Shown here: positions 6,952 through 14,190 of the stretch, piece by piece
Numbering within the stretch: the stretch's first letter is position 1
How the letters are laid out: each line of letters opens with the position of its first letter
DNA from: Terriglobia bacterium
Lineage (GTDB): Bacteria > Acidobacteriota > Terriglobia > Bryobacterales > Bryobacteraceae
Assembly (NCBI GenBank): GCA_020073345.1
Contig: JAIQFI010000049.1
Span: forward strand, 1-39,333
Direction: 5' to 3'
DNA length: 39,333 bases
Notes under the pieces: generated by a model
The model's input: only the letters and a program-made list of their open reading frames with translations
Told to the model about the DNA's origin: nothing
Database searches by the model: none
Translations under genes and position numbers: made by a program

Positions 6952-8469
6952 ATGCCCGCGCCGAACCCAGTCCGCGAAGCGCTCACCAGCGGCCAGTTCT
7001 GTTTCATGGTCGAGCTGGTGGCCAGCCGGCTGACCCGCGAGGCGAAACTGTTCCACGCCGCATCCCAACTGGCGCAGATTCCGGGACTGGTCGCGGGCAG
7101 CGTGACCAGCTACGCGGGCGGCGCGCTGGGGCACGATCCGATCCGAGTGGGAACGGCCGCGCGGGCACGCGGGCTCACCCCCAACATTCACTTGACCTGC
7201 GTCGGGCGCGACCGGCTGGATATCCTGAATGCGCTCGAGGACCTGAACGCGCTCGGCATCCAGAACGTTTTTGCGATCACTGGCGATTTTCCCAAGGGCA
7301 GCAAGGAAACGGCCGACACGCTGTACGATCTCGATTCGGTCCAATTGGTCGAAACCATCGCCGAGATGCGCGCGAAGAAGGGCTATCCGTTCTACATTTC
7401 GGCGGCCGTCTCGCCCTTCAAATATACCGAGCCCGATTGCGCGTGGCAGTATCTGAAGCTCGAAAAGAAGATCGCCGCGGGTGCGGACTACGCGATCACC
7501 CAGCTCGGTTACGACTCGCGCAAGATGCGCGAGCTAAGACGGTATATGGATGAACGCGGCCTGCGCACGCCCGTGTTCGGAAACGTGTACGTCCTGCCGC
7601 TGGGGGCGGCCAAAAAATTCAATAAGGGCGAGCCTCCCGGGTGTTTTGCATCCGACGAACTGGTGGAACAGATCCGTGCGGAAGTCGATGCATCCACCGA
7701 TAAAGGAATGGCGGCTCGATTGGAGCGCGCCGCCAAGATGGTCGCGATCCAGCGGGGCCTCGGGTTCGCCGGGTCATACATCGGCGGTGACCACCAGGCG
7801 GACCGCGTCCGCTGGATCATCAAGCGCTCAGAAGTTCTGGCGTCCAAGTGGGAAGAACTCGCCGAGGAACTCGAATGGGCGCCTAAAGGCGGATTCTATT
7901 TCTTTGAAGCCAAGAAAAAAGAACCGCAGAAGCAAACTTTCTGGAATCGCGTGGCCGACATTATTGAGCCTGCCAACACTCCACAGGCGCTCAGGACCGT
8001 ATTGACAGGTGTACTGGGCTGGATCGATAAAATGCCGGCCGCCGCGAGTGCGTTGGAGCAAGCTGAACTCGCCTTCAAGAAACCTGTGTTCGGGTGCCAG
8101 GCGTGCGGCAATTGCGTCTTAGGGCTGACGGAATACGTCTGCCCCATGACGTGTCCCAAGAATCTTCGCAACGGACCCTGCGGCGGGACATTCAACGGCC
8201 AGTGCGAAGTGATCCCGGAACAGGCTTGCGTCTGGGTCAAGGTATACGAACGCGCCCAGGCCGCCAATCGCGTGGATGAGCTCAAGACTTACATCCCGCA
8301 GCGCGACCGGTCGCTGCAAGGCACCAGTTCCTACATCAACTATTTCCTCGGTCGCGACAGCCGGCCGGAGCATCCGCAGCCGCTGGTCCAGATCAACGTC
8401 CCCACGCCTCCAAGACTCTCCGCAAAGGCAGAGGCTTACACCGAAGAGCAACTCGCCAAAAGCAAGTAG
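6952..8469 (+). CDS. metF: Methylenetetrahydrofolate reductase fused to a MetV-like Cys-rich C-terminal domain
   Basis: A 505-residue fusion. Residues 1 to about 320 form a MetF-type flavin barrel: ELVASRL near the start, NVFAITGDFP at about 105-114 and SPFKYTEPDC at about 154-163. The C-terminal part, after a linker, is the methylenetetrahydrofolate reductase C-terminal (MetV-like) domain with eight cysteines: C382, C385, C388, C397, C401, C410, C418 and C426 (pattern GCQACGNCVL ... CPMTCPKNLRNGPCGG). In acetogens MetV is a separate zinc or iron-sulfur subunit that works with MetF; here both are one chain. It reduces methylene-THF to methyl-THF. The electron donor need not be NADH. The gene follows the MetE-like gene after one base. 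Confidence 0.92.
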   Translation: MPAPNPVREALTSGQFCFMVELVASRLTREAKLFHAASQLAQIPGLVAGSVTSYAGGALGHDPIRVGTAARARGLTPNIHLTCVGRDRLDILNALEDLNALGIQNVFAITGDFPKGSKETADTLYDLDSVQLVETIAEMRAKKGYPFYISAAVSPFKYTEPDCAWQYLKLEKKIAAGADYAITQLGYDSRKMRELRRYMDERGLRTPVFGNVYVLPLGAAKKFNKGEPPGCFASDELVEQIRAEVDASTDKGMAARLERAAKMVAIQRGLGFAGSYIGGDHQADRVRWIIKRSEVLASKWEELAEELEWAPKGGFYFFEAKKKEPQKQTFWNRVADIIEPANTPQALRTVLTGVLGWIDKMPAAASALEQAELAFKKPVFGCQACGNCVLGLTEYVCPMTCPKNLRNGPCGGTFNGQCEVIPEQACVWVKVYERAQAANRVDELKTYIPQRDRSLQGTSSYINYFLGRDSRPEHPQPLVQINVPTPPRLSAKAEAYTEEQLAKSK

Positions 8470-8507
8470 AATTAGCTAAGCAGTATGGCTCTGTCCACGC
8501 CGCGATT

Positions 8508-9527
8508 GTGGAGGGCGTGGCGCGAAGCACCGCGAGCGGAGCAGCACAATTCGGTGTTTCAAATACCGGATCGTTGATTTACATTCCCGGTCCCGCTTCG
8601 ACGGGATCATTTCAAGACGCTTACGTACTTGCGCTTGTGGATCGAAAAGGGAACCTGGAGGAGCAGAAAATGCCACTTGGATCCTTCGGTTACCCTCGCG
8701 TTTCGAAAAACGGAAAGACCGTAGCCTACCAGGTTGATGCGGGCAACCAATCGGCCATTTGGATCTACCCGCTATCCAGCTCAATCGCCCCACGCCAGCT
8801 CACGATTACAGGATCGAATCGCTATCCCGTCAGGTCCGGGGATGAACGAGTCGCGTTCCAGTCGGACCGCGAAGGCGAACTGGGCATCTGGTGGCAGCGC
8901 GCCGATGGCAGCGGGCCAGTGGAACGCCTTACCAAGGCTGAGAAAGGAGTCTCTCATATTCCAGACTCCTGGTCTCGCGACGGTCAAACGCTCTCATACA
9001 CGGAGATCAAGAGCGATTCCAGCTCCATCTGGACGCTTTCGCTCCACGACAAGAAGCCCACGCTCTTTGCCCAACTTCCATCATCTCGTTTAAGCAACTC
9101 CGTGTTTTCTCCCGATGACCGCTGGGTTGCGTACCAGACCATCGACAACACGGGCGGCTCTTCTCAGGTGGACGTGCAGAGATATCCGCCCGGCGACAGA
9201 TATCAGCTCCCCAAGGACGGGACGGAACATCACCCGCTGTTTTCCCGCCTTGGGAAAGAACTGTTCTATGTTCGGGGTGCGGGCTTGGTCGCCGTCGTGA
9301 GCATCTCAACGCAGCCCAGCTTTACGTTCAGTAGCCCGGTCCCCGTACCTATAGGTAGTTTCAGAACTCTGCCCCCAAACGACGTGCGGGACTACGACAT
9401 TCTTCCGGACGGGCGGCTCCTGGGAGTTGTTCTTCCCGGACAAACTCCCACCGGGCCGGCCGCTCAGCAAATTCAGGTCGTGCTCAACTGGTTCGAAGAA
9501 CTGAAGCAGCGCGTCCCGGTGCGCTAG
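8508..9527 (+). pseudogene. C-terminal TolB/WD40-like propeller fragment of a kinase-type protein (5' truncated)
   Basis: A 339-residue frame from GTG 8508 that looks like the last third of the large Acidobacteriota Ser/Thr kinase plus TolB-propeller proteins. It starts inside the phrase corresponding to IVEGVARSTASGAAQFGVS-NTGSLIYIPG, which in relatives lies in the middle of the propeller, and the similarity already begins a few codons before the GTG. It then has propeller blades (DGQTLSYTEIKS, SPDDRWVAYQT) and ends with the family's typical tail ...QIQVVLNWFEELKQRVP. Kinase domain, membrane segment and first blades are missing, and there is no signal peptide. It lies 38 bases after the metF stop. 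The reading frame is intact, so a short expressed protein cannot be excluded, but a remnant is more likely. Confidence 0.65.
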
Positions 9528-9597
9528 CCTGCTACGGCCGGCAGCAAATACGTCTTGCCAGTGTCAGAAAGTTCGCCTAGGACCTTGCGCGGAGCGA

Positions 9598-9834
9598 TCA
9601 CCACTGGCTCCGCTCAAGGATGCGGCGGGCGGCGGCCGCCAGGAACGGATCGCTCTGATCTCCCACCTGGTCGCAGACGCGGTTTAGAGCCTCGGTCACT
9701 TCGTCACTAGCATGGCGCGCAACGTACTCCTTGATAGCCTCGCTGTACAACTGGCTGCGCGACTTCCTGCTTCTGCGAGCGAGCCGCTCCGCGCCGCGAA
9801 ACACGTCGTCGGGAACGGACATTGTCGTCCTCAC
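9598..9834 (-). CDS. Ribbon-helix-helix (CopG/MazE-like) antitoxin, orphan
   Basis: A 78-residue protein starting [20 protein letters not shown], with the ribbon-helix-helix core and [17 protein letters not shown], typical of antitoxins paired with MazF-type toxins. GTG 9834 is chosen as start because family members begin with M-R-T-T and because a -10-like CATACT lies 8 bases before it; TTG 9837 and ATG 9822 are alternatives. At the 3' end the sequence TGGTGATC gives a GTGA overlap like that of a coupled toxin start, but the following frame ends after 25 codons and shows no MazF residues. The toxin is therefore absent. The gene sits between the propeller fragment and fhs. Confidence 0.75.
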   Translation of the reverse strand: MRTTMSVPDDVFRGAERLARRSRKSRSQLYSEAIKEYVARHASDEVTEALNRVCDQVGDQSDPFLAAAARRILERSQW

Positions 9835-9842
9835 CAACTCTT

Positions 9843-9848
9843 AGTATG
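9843..9848 (-). promoter_or_regulatory. -10-like box CATACT for the antitoxin gene
   Basis: CATACT (minus strand) lies 8 bases before the GTG at 9834, with no clear ribosome-binding site between. This fits a leaderless start. No good -35 was found. Confidence 0.3.
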
Positions 9849-9911
9849 GCTCGTGAATCGTCGGAGCGCACCAAAAGTCCGCTGCGGGTCTGGAGACCTT
9901 GCCCCTCTGGG

Positions 9912-9917
9912 TATAAT
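9912..9917 (+). promoter_or_regulatory. Consensus -10 box TATAAT for fhs
   Basis: A perfect TATAAT lies 22 bases before ATG 9940. No good -35 hexamer is found 16-18 bases upstream. The predicted leader is about 15 bases and has no strong Shine-Dalgarno sequence. Confidence 0.5.
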
Positions 9918-9939
9918 CGTAAATCGCACTCCTCTAAAC

Positions 9940-11838
9940 ATGCCCCACAAGCTATCAAACCTTCTCATACCTGTCCCCAGCGACATTGATATTGCCCAGG
10001 CCGCCACGCCCCTGCCGATCACGCAGATCGCGGCCGAAGCCGGAATCCTTCCCGACGAGCTGGAGCTGTACGGCAAATCCAAAGCCAAGGTTCATTTGTC
10101 GGTTCGCGACCGGCTCGAGAACGCGCCCAACGGCAAGTACATCGTGGTCACCGCCATCACGCCCACGCCGCTGGGCGAAGGCAAGACCACCACTACGGTC
10201 GGCCTGAGCCAGGCGCTCGGCGCGCATCTGGGAAAGAAAGTGTTCACAAATATCCGCCAGCCCAGCCAGGGTCCTACGTTCGGGATCAAAGGCGGCGCGG
10301 CGGGCGGCGGCTACAGCCAGATCGTGCCTATGGAGGAGTTCAACCTCCACCTGACCGGCGATATCCACGCCATTATCGCCGCGAATAATCTGCTAGCCGC
10401 GGCCATCGACGCGCGCATGTTCCACGAGAGCACCACCGATGACGTGGCGCTGTTCGACCGGCTCACCCCCGCCTCGAAAGACGGCAGCCGGCGCTTTTCC
10501 ACGATCATGCTGCGGCGTTTGAAAAAGCTCGGGATCACGAAAACGGATCCGAATCAGCTGACTCCGGAAGAGCGCAGCCGCTGGGCGCGCCTGGATATCG
10601 ACCCGGAGACCATCACCTGGCGTCGCGTGGTCGACACCAATGATCGTTTCCTGCGCCAGATCACGGTCGGCCAGGGTCCGGAAGAAAAGGGCGCGACCCG
10701 CGTCACCGGCTTCGACATCGCCGTGGCCAGTGAGATCATGGCGATCCTGGCCCTCACCACCAGCCTGGGCGATATGAAGGAACGCTTCGGCCGCATGGTG
10801 ATCGGATCCAGCCGCGCGGGCGAGCCCGTCACTGCCGACGATATCGGCGTCACTGGGGCGCTGATGGTCCTGATGAAGGACGCCATCATGCCCAACCTGA
10901 TGCAGACTATCGAGGGCACTCCCGCGTTTGTCCATGCTGGACCGTTCGCCAACATCGCGCACGGAAATTCGTCGATTGTCGCCGACCAGATCGCACTGAA
11001 GCTCGCGGGATCAGATGGGTACGTGCTCACCGAGGCCGGATTCGGCGCCGACATGGGCATGGAGAAGTTCTTCAACATCAAGTGCCGCTACAGCGGCCTG
11101 ACGCCGGATTGCGTCGTGCTCGTCGCGACCATCCGCGCGCTCAAAATGCACGGCGGCGGACCCAAGGTGGTGGCGGGCAAGCCGCTCGCCCACGAATACA
11201 CCAAGGAGAACCTGGATCTGCTGGAGAAAGGCTGCTCGAATCTGGTCCGCCACATCGGGAATGCGCGGAATTTCGGCATTCCGGTGGTCGTGGCCGTGAA
11301 TCGCTTCAAGGACGATACCCCGGCGGAAATGGAGCTGGTCCGGAAGATCTCCAAGGCGGCCGGCGCCGAGGATGCCGTGGTCAGCAACCACTGGGCGGAG
11401 GGCGGCGCGGGAGCGGTCGAGCTGGCCCACGCCGTCGTGGCCGCCTGCCAGAAACCGAGCCATTTCAAATTCCTTTATCCGCTGGAAATGAGCATCAAGG
11501 ACAAGATCGAGACCATCGTGCGCGAGATGTACGGCGGCGCCGGCGTCGAGTACTCGCCCGAAGCGGAAAAGAAGATCGAGGTCTATACGCGCCAGGGCTT
11601 CGACAAGATTCCCATGTGCATGGCCAAGACGCACCTGTCGATCAGCCACGATCCGAACCTGAAGGGCGCGCCCAGCGGGTTCACGGTGCCGGTGCGCGAC
11701 ATCCGCGCCAGCGTCGGCGCTGGATTCTTGTATCCGCTGCTCGGAACGATGGCGACGATGCCGGGTTTGTCGACTCGTCCGGGATACTACGACATCGATC
11801 TGGATACCGAGACAGGCCGCATTATCGGACTCTCGTAA
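9940..11838 (+). CDS. fhs: Formate-tetrahydrofolate ligase
   Basis: ATP-dependent ligase making 10-formyl-THF from formate and THF. ATG 9940 is chosen because the protein then starts like the family ([20 protein letters not shown]) and lies just after a TATAAT box; 76 open codons upstream are not protein-like. The product is 632 residues, longer than the roughly 560-residue acetogen enzyme; an insertion rich in charged residues (around [20 protein letters not shown]) explains much of this, as in the longer bacterial forms. The P-loop [13 protein letters not shown] and the Gly-rich [19 protein letters not shown] are intact, and the chain reaches the usual C-terminal region. It is probably functionally linked to metF and to the cyclohydrolase-like gene at 12709. 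The stop is one base from the stop of the convergent gene. Confidence 0.97.
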   Translation: MPHKLSNLLIPVPSDIDIAQAATPLPITQIAAEAGILPDELELYGKSKAKVHLSVRDRLENAPNGKYIVVTAITPTPLGEGKTTTTVGLSQALGAHLGKKVFTNIRQPSQGPTFGIKGGAAGGGYSQIVPMEEFNLHLTGDIHAIIAANNLLAAAIDARMFHESTTDDVALFDRLTPASKDGSRRFSTIMLRRLKKLGITKTDPNQLTPEERSRWARLDIDPETITWRRVVDTNDRFLRQITVGQGPEEKGATRVTGFDIAVASEIMAILALTTSLGDMKERFGRMVIGSSRAGEPVTADDIGVTGALMVLMKDAIMPNLMQTIEGTPAFVHAGPFANIAHGNSSIVADQIALKLAGSDGYVLTEAGFGADMGMEKFFNIKCRYSGLTPDCVVLVATIRALKMHGGGPKVVAGKPLAHEYTKENLDLLEKGCSNLVRHIGNARNFGIPVVVAVNRFKDDTPAEMELVRKISKAAGAEDAVVSNHWAEGGAGAVELAHAVVAACQKPSHFKFLYPLEMSIKDKIETIVREMYGGAGVEYSPEAEKKIEVYTRQGFDKIPMCMAKTHLSISHDPNLKGAPSGFTVPVRDIRASVGAGFLYPLLGTMATMPGLSTRPGYYDIDLDTETGRIIGLS

Positions 11839-11839
11839 G

Positions 11840-12685
11840 CTACTTGCCGGCGAGCTTCTTCATGTACTCCGGATACATCGTCTCCGGACCGCCGAGAGCC
11901 GCGTCCACCGGAATGTGCCACTTATCGGCGAATTCGTGCACGAACGGATTCTGGCCCGGCATGAAGCTCGGCACCTGGGAGTTATCGTGGTTAGGCAGCT
12001 CTTCCACGTACTCGCAGGGCCACAGCCAATTGCCGGCCGTGTTGTCGTTGAGCAGGTAGTCCTCGCTCTTGACCAGCGGCTCGGTCAGGTATACCGGATC
12101 GGTCACCACGCTCACGTGCGTCAGGTGGTTGTCATGCCGGATGAAATGGTCCACCAGGGTGATGCGGTCGCTGGAAGGCAGCCCGTTGCGGCGAGTCCAT
12201 CCCTGTTTGAGATGCGTGGTGTAGATGGTGAGAATGTTGCCTTCCCACTTGCCGGTGGAGAATCCCTGCCAGGTATGCGCAGCGTATGCGGGAGGATGGG
12301 GGCGACCGTCCATCCAGATCACACGATTCTGCTCATAGGTGCTGCTGTACATCCGAATCGAGACCAGGTCTTGCGTTTGGGGATCGCGTTCCTCCCAGAT
12401 CCGCAACCGTAGCGGGCCACGGTGAATATAGGCCGCCGTGTGAACCTGGCACTGATGTTCGGGCAGACCCAGGCGATCCGGGTCCCAGCTCAGCGCCCAC
12501 TGGCGCGCGGCAGCATTGATCGGCAGGCCCATGAAGTCGACTAGCTCCGGTCCCAATCCGCGCTCCGCGCTGTCCTCATGAAACGTAGGTCCCCAGACGC
12601 CGGAGAGATCCACTTGAGCAAGCCCAGGAACGCCGATGATGGCCGCCAGCGTGAGCAGTAACAGAACGCGATGAAAATTGGCCAC
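11840..12685 (-). CDS. Exported hypothetical protein of the GVW/WEGN type
   Basis: About 281 residues starting with a signal peptide (RVLLLLTLAAIIGVPGLAQ) and then DLSGVWGPTF. GTG 12685 is preferred as start because AGAGG lies 6 bases upstream and a -10-like TAGAAT 19 bases upstream of that start; an ATG at 12703 in the same frame would overlap the -10 box. The middle contains GRPHPPAYAAHTWQGF and GKWEGNILTIYTTHLKQGW, a pattern shared with the frameshifted gene at 25609-26654, so the two are distant paralogues of a secreted family common in Acidobacteriota. I know no function for the family. There are few cysteines and no obvious catalytic motif. Convergent with fhs (one-base gap) and divergent from the cyclohydrolase-like gene. 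Confidence 0.75.
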   Translation of the reverse strand: MANFHRVLLLLTLAAIIGVPGLAQVDLSGVWGPTFHEDSAERGLGPELVDFMGLPINAAARQWALSWDPDRLGLPEHQCQVHTAAYIHRGPLRLRIWEERDPQTQDLVSIRMYSSTYEQNRVIWMDGRPHPPAYAAHTWQGFSTGKWEGNILTIYTTHLKQGWTRRNGLPSSDRITLVDHFIRHDNHLTHVSVVTDPVYLTEPLVKSEDYLLNDNTAGNWLWPCEYVEELPNHDNSQVPSFMPGQNPFVHEFADKWHIPVDAALGGPETMYPEYMKKLAGK

Positions 12686-12698
12686 AGTAAACCTCTGG

Positions 12699-12709
12699 TA
12701 CATTCTATG
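12699..12709. promoter_or_regulatory. Overlapping divergent -10-like boxes
   Basis: On the plus strand TACATT (12699-12704) points to the cyclodeaminase-family gene; on the minus strand TAGAAT (12709-12704) points to the GVW/WEGN gene. The boxes overlap by one base, so the two promoters would compete for polymerase. Confidence 0.35.
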
Positions 12710-13239
12710 TGAAACGAATGCCCCGGTCTATCTGGTCTCAATCGCTAGCTTCATTCTCTGACTCCGTGGCGGCCACGCGGCCCGCGCCCGCGGGCGTGGC
12801 GGCTGCTGCCGTAGCCGCCGAACTGGGGATCAGCCTTCTGATAAAAACGATCGCGATCACCGGCGGCAATAACGAACTCCTGGATGCCGCGCGTCGCGAA
12901 TCGGCCCATCTCCGCGGAGCTGCGGACGACGACATCGGCGCCGTCATGGCCTACATGAGCTCTCGCGATGCGGCGGCCCTTCGACAGGCGATCGAAGCGC
13001 CCTTGCGTGCTGCTCGCGCTGCTGTCGCAGGACTGGAGTTTTCGGCTAAGGCCTCGGTGAAACCCTCACTGGCAGCAGACTTGGGAGCCGCGCAGGCCCT
13101 GCTATCGGGCGCGCTGCGGGCGATTCTCATTTGCATCGACGCCAACCTGCACGGCCGCGAGGAGGAACATCGCGACGCCGTTGCAGAGCGCCAAGCGATC
13201 GAGGATCGAGCACGCCGGACTGGTGTATACTCGCGCTGA
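12709..13239 (+). CDS. Cyclodeaminase/cyclohydrolase-family protein (probable methenyl-THF cyclohydrolase)
   Basis: A protein of about 175 residues of the FTCD C-terminal / FchA family, which hydrolyses methenyl-THF to 10-formyl-THF or deaminates formimino-THF. The start of the fold is recognisable: FSDSVAATRPAPAGVAAAAV, where family members usually have A-P-x-P-G-G-G, so the Gly-rich turn is changed here (PAPAG). The rest is helical and Ala-rich as expected. GTG 12709 and ATG 12718 are both possible starts; neither has a good ribosome-binding site. Close to fhs (two genes away) and metF, it supplies the step between 10-formyl-THF and methenyl-THF. The altered Gly turn lowers confidence in activity. 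Confidence 0.7.
   Translation: MKRMPRSIWSQSLASFSDSVAATRPAPAGVAAAAVAAELGISLLIKTIAITGGNNELLDAARRESAHLRGAADDDIGAVMAYMSSRDAAALRQAIEAPLRAARAAVAGLEFSAKASVKPSLAADLGAAQALLSGALRAILICIDANLHGREEEHRDAVAERQAIEDRARRTGVYSR
13226..13231 (+). promoter_or_regulatory. -10-like box TATACT for the esterase gene
   Basis: TATACT lies inside the end of the cyclohydrolase-like gene, 8 bases before ATG 13240. This allows a leaderless start at 13240 or a very short leader before the ATG at 13252. Confidence 0.35.
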
Positions 13240-14142
13240 ATGGAGTCCTCCATGCGCAAGATCCTACTATTCCTCTTGGTACTGGCCGCGCCAGCTTTCT
13301 CCCAGCTCTCGCCCACCGCCGCCTGGGCCACCCACGTCGCCAACGAATATCAAATGTATCCCAACGTCACCTATCTGACGATGGGCGACACCCAGCTCAA
13401 GATGGATATCTATCGGCGCCGCACCGCGACCACTCCGCAGCCCACCATCATCTACATGCACGGAGGGTTCTGGGTGGCGGGCAACAAGGAAGCCGCCATC
13501 CTGAACGTGCTGCCGTGGATGGAGATGGGCTGGAACGTGGTCAACGTGGAATACCGGCTGGGGCCTAACACGTTGGCGCCCGGAGCGGTGGAGGATTGCT
13601 TCTGCGCGCTGCGCTACGTCGCCCAGCAAGCCATGATGTACAACGTCGATGTGAACCGCATCGTGGTCACCGGCGAATCGGCCGGCGGGCACCTCGCATT
13701 ATCCCTGGGCATCCTTCCCGAGAGCGAAGGATTCGACCGCGAATGCGCCGCCAACACGCCCATGCCAAGGGTCGCCGCGGTGATCAACTGGTTCGGCATC
13801 TCGGATGTCCCCGATGTGATCGATGGTCCTCATCGTGCCGCCGCCGCGGTGCGCTGGTTCGGCAGTCTGCCCAACCGTATGGAGATCGCCAAGCGGGTTT
13901 CGCCACTGACTTACGTGCGCCCCGGCCTTCCGCCGATCCTGACCATCCACGGGGATGCCGATCCAACCGTGCCGTATCCCGAAGCCGTTCAACTGCATGA
14001 AGCCCTTGCCAAGGTCAACGTGCCCAATCAGCTCGTGACCATTCCGGGAGGAAAACATGGCAACTTCACGCCCCAGGAGCGCGACCGTATCTATCTGACG
14101 ATACGAGAGTTTCTCGCCAAGAACGGTCTCGGACCGAAGTAA
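13240..14142 (+). CDS. Secreted alpha/beta-hydrolase (esterase/BD-FAE type)
   Basis: A hydrolase of 300 residues (296 from the second ATG at 13252, which has GGAG 8 bases upstream and starts the signal peptide directly: MRKILLFLLVLAAPAFSQ). Counting from 13240: oxyanion-hole motif HGG at 74-76, nucleophile elbow GESAGG with S147, acid in HGDADPTVP (D241) and H273 in GGKHG. This is the layout of carboxylesterase/BD-FAE-like enzymes that act on acylated plant polymers or small esters. The mature protein should be periplasmic or secreted. The first ATG overlaps no base of the upstream gene but follows its stop directly, so cotranscription is possible in addition to the internal -10 box. Confidence 0.88.
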   Translation: MESSMRKILLFLLVLAAPAFSQLSPTAAWATHVANEYQMYPNVTYLTMGDTQLKMDIYRRRTATTPQPTIIYMHGGFWVAGNKEAAILNVLPWMEMGWNVVNVEYRLGPNTLAPGAVEDCFCALRYVAQQAMMYNVDVNRIVVTGESAGGHLALSLGILPESEGFDRECAANTPMPRVAAVINWFGISDVPDVIDGPHRAAAAVRWFGSLPNRMEIAKRVSPLTYVRPGLPPILTIHGDADPTVPYPEAVQLHEALAKVNVPNQLVTIPGGKHGNFTPQERDRIYLTIREFLAKNGLGPK

Positions 14143-14177
14143 AGCGCCATTTTCGGGGAACCAAAAGGACGGCGTAG

Positions 14178-14183
14178 TACAAT
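14178..14183 (+). promoter_or_regulatory. -10-like box TACAAT for the MidA-like gene
   Basis: TACAAT ends 7 bases before ATG 14191 and there is no ribosome-binding site between. A leaderless transcript is predicted. The -35 region is poor. Confidence 0.45.
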
Positions 14184-14190
14184 CTCATCT

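Noticed and set aside
9889-9894. -35 box for the fhs promoter
   Set aside because: The hexamer at the correct spacing (TCTGGA) does not resemble TTGACA, so only the -10 is annotated.
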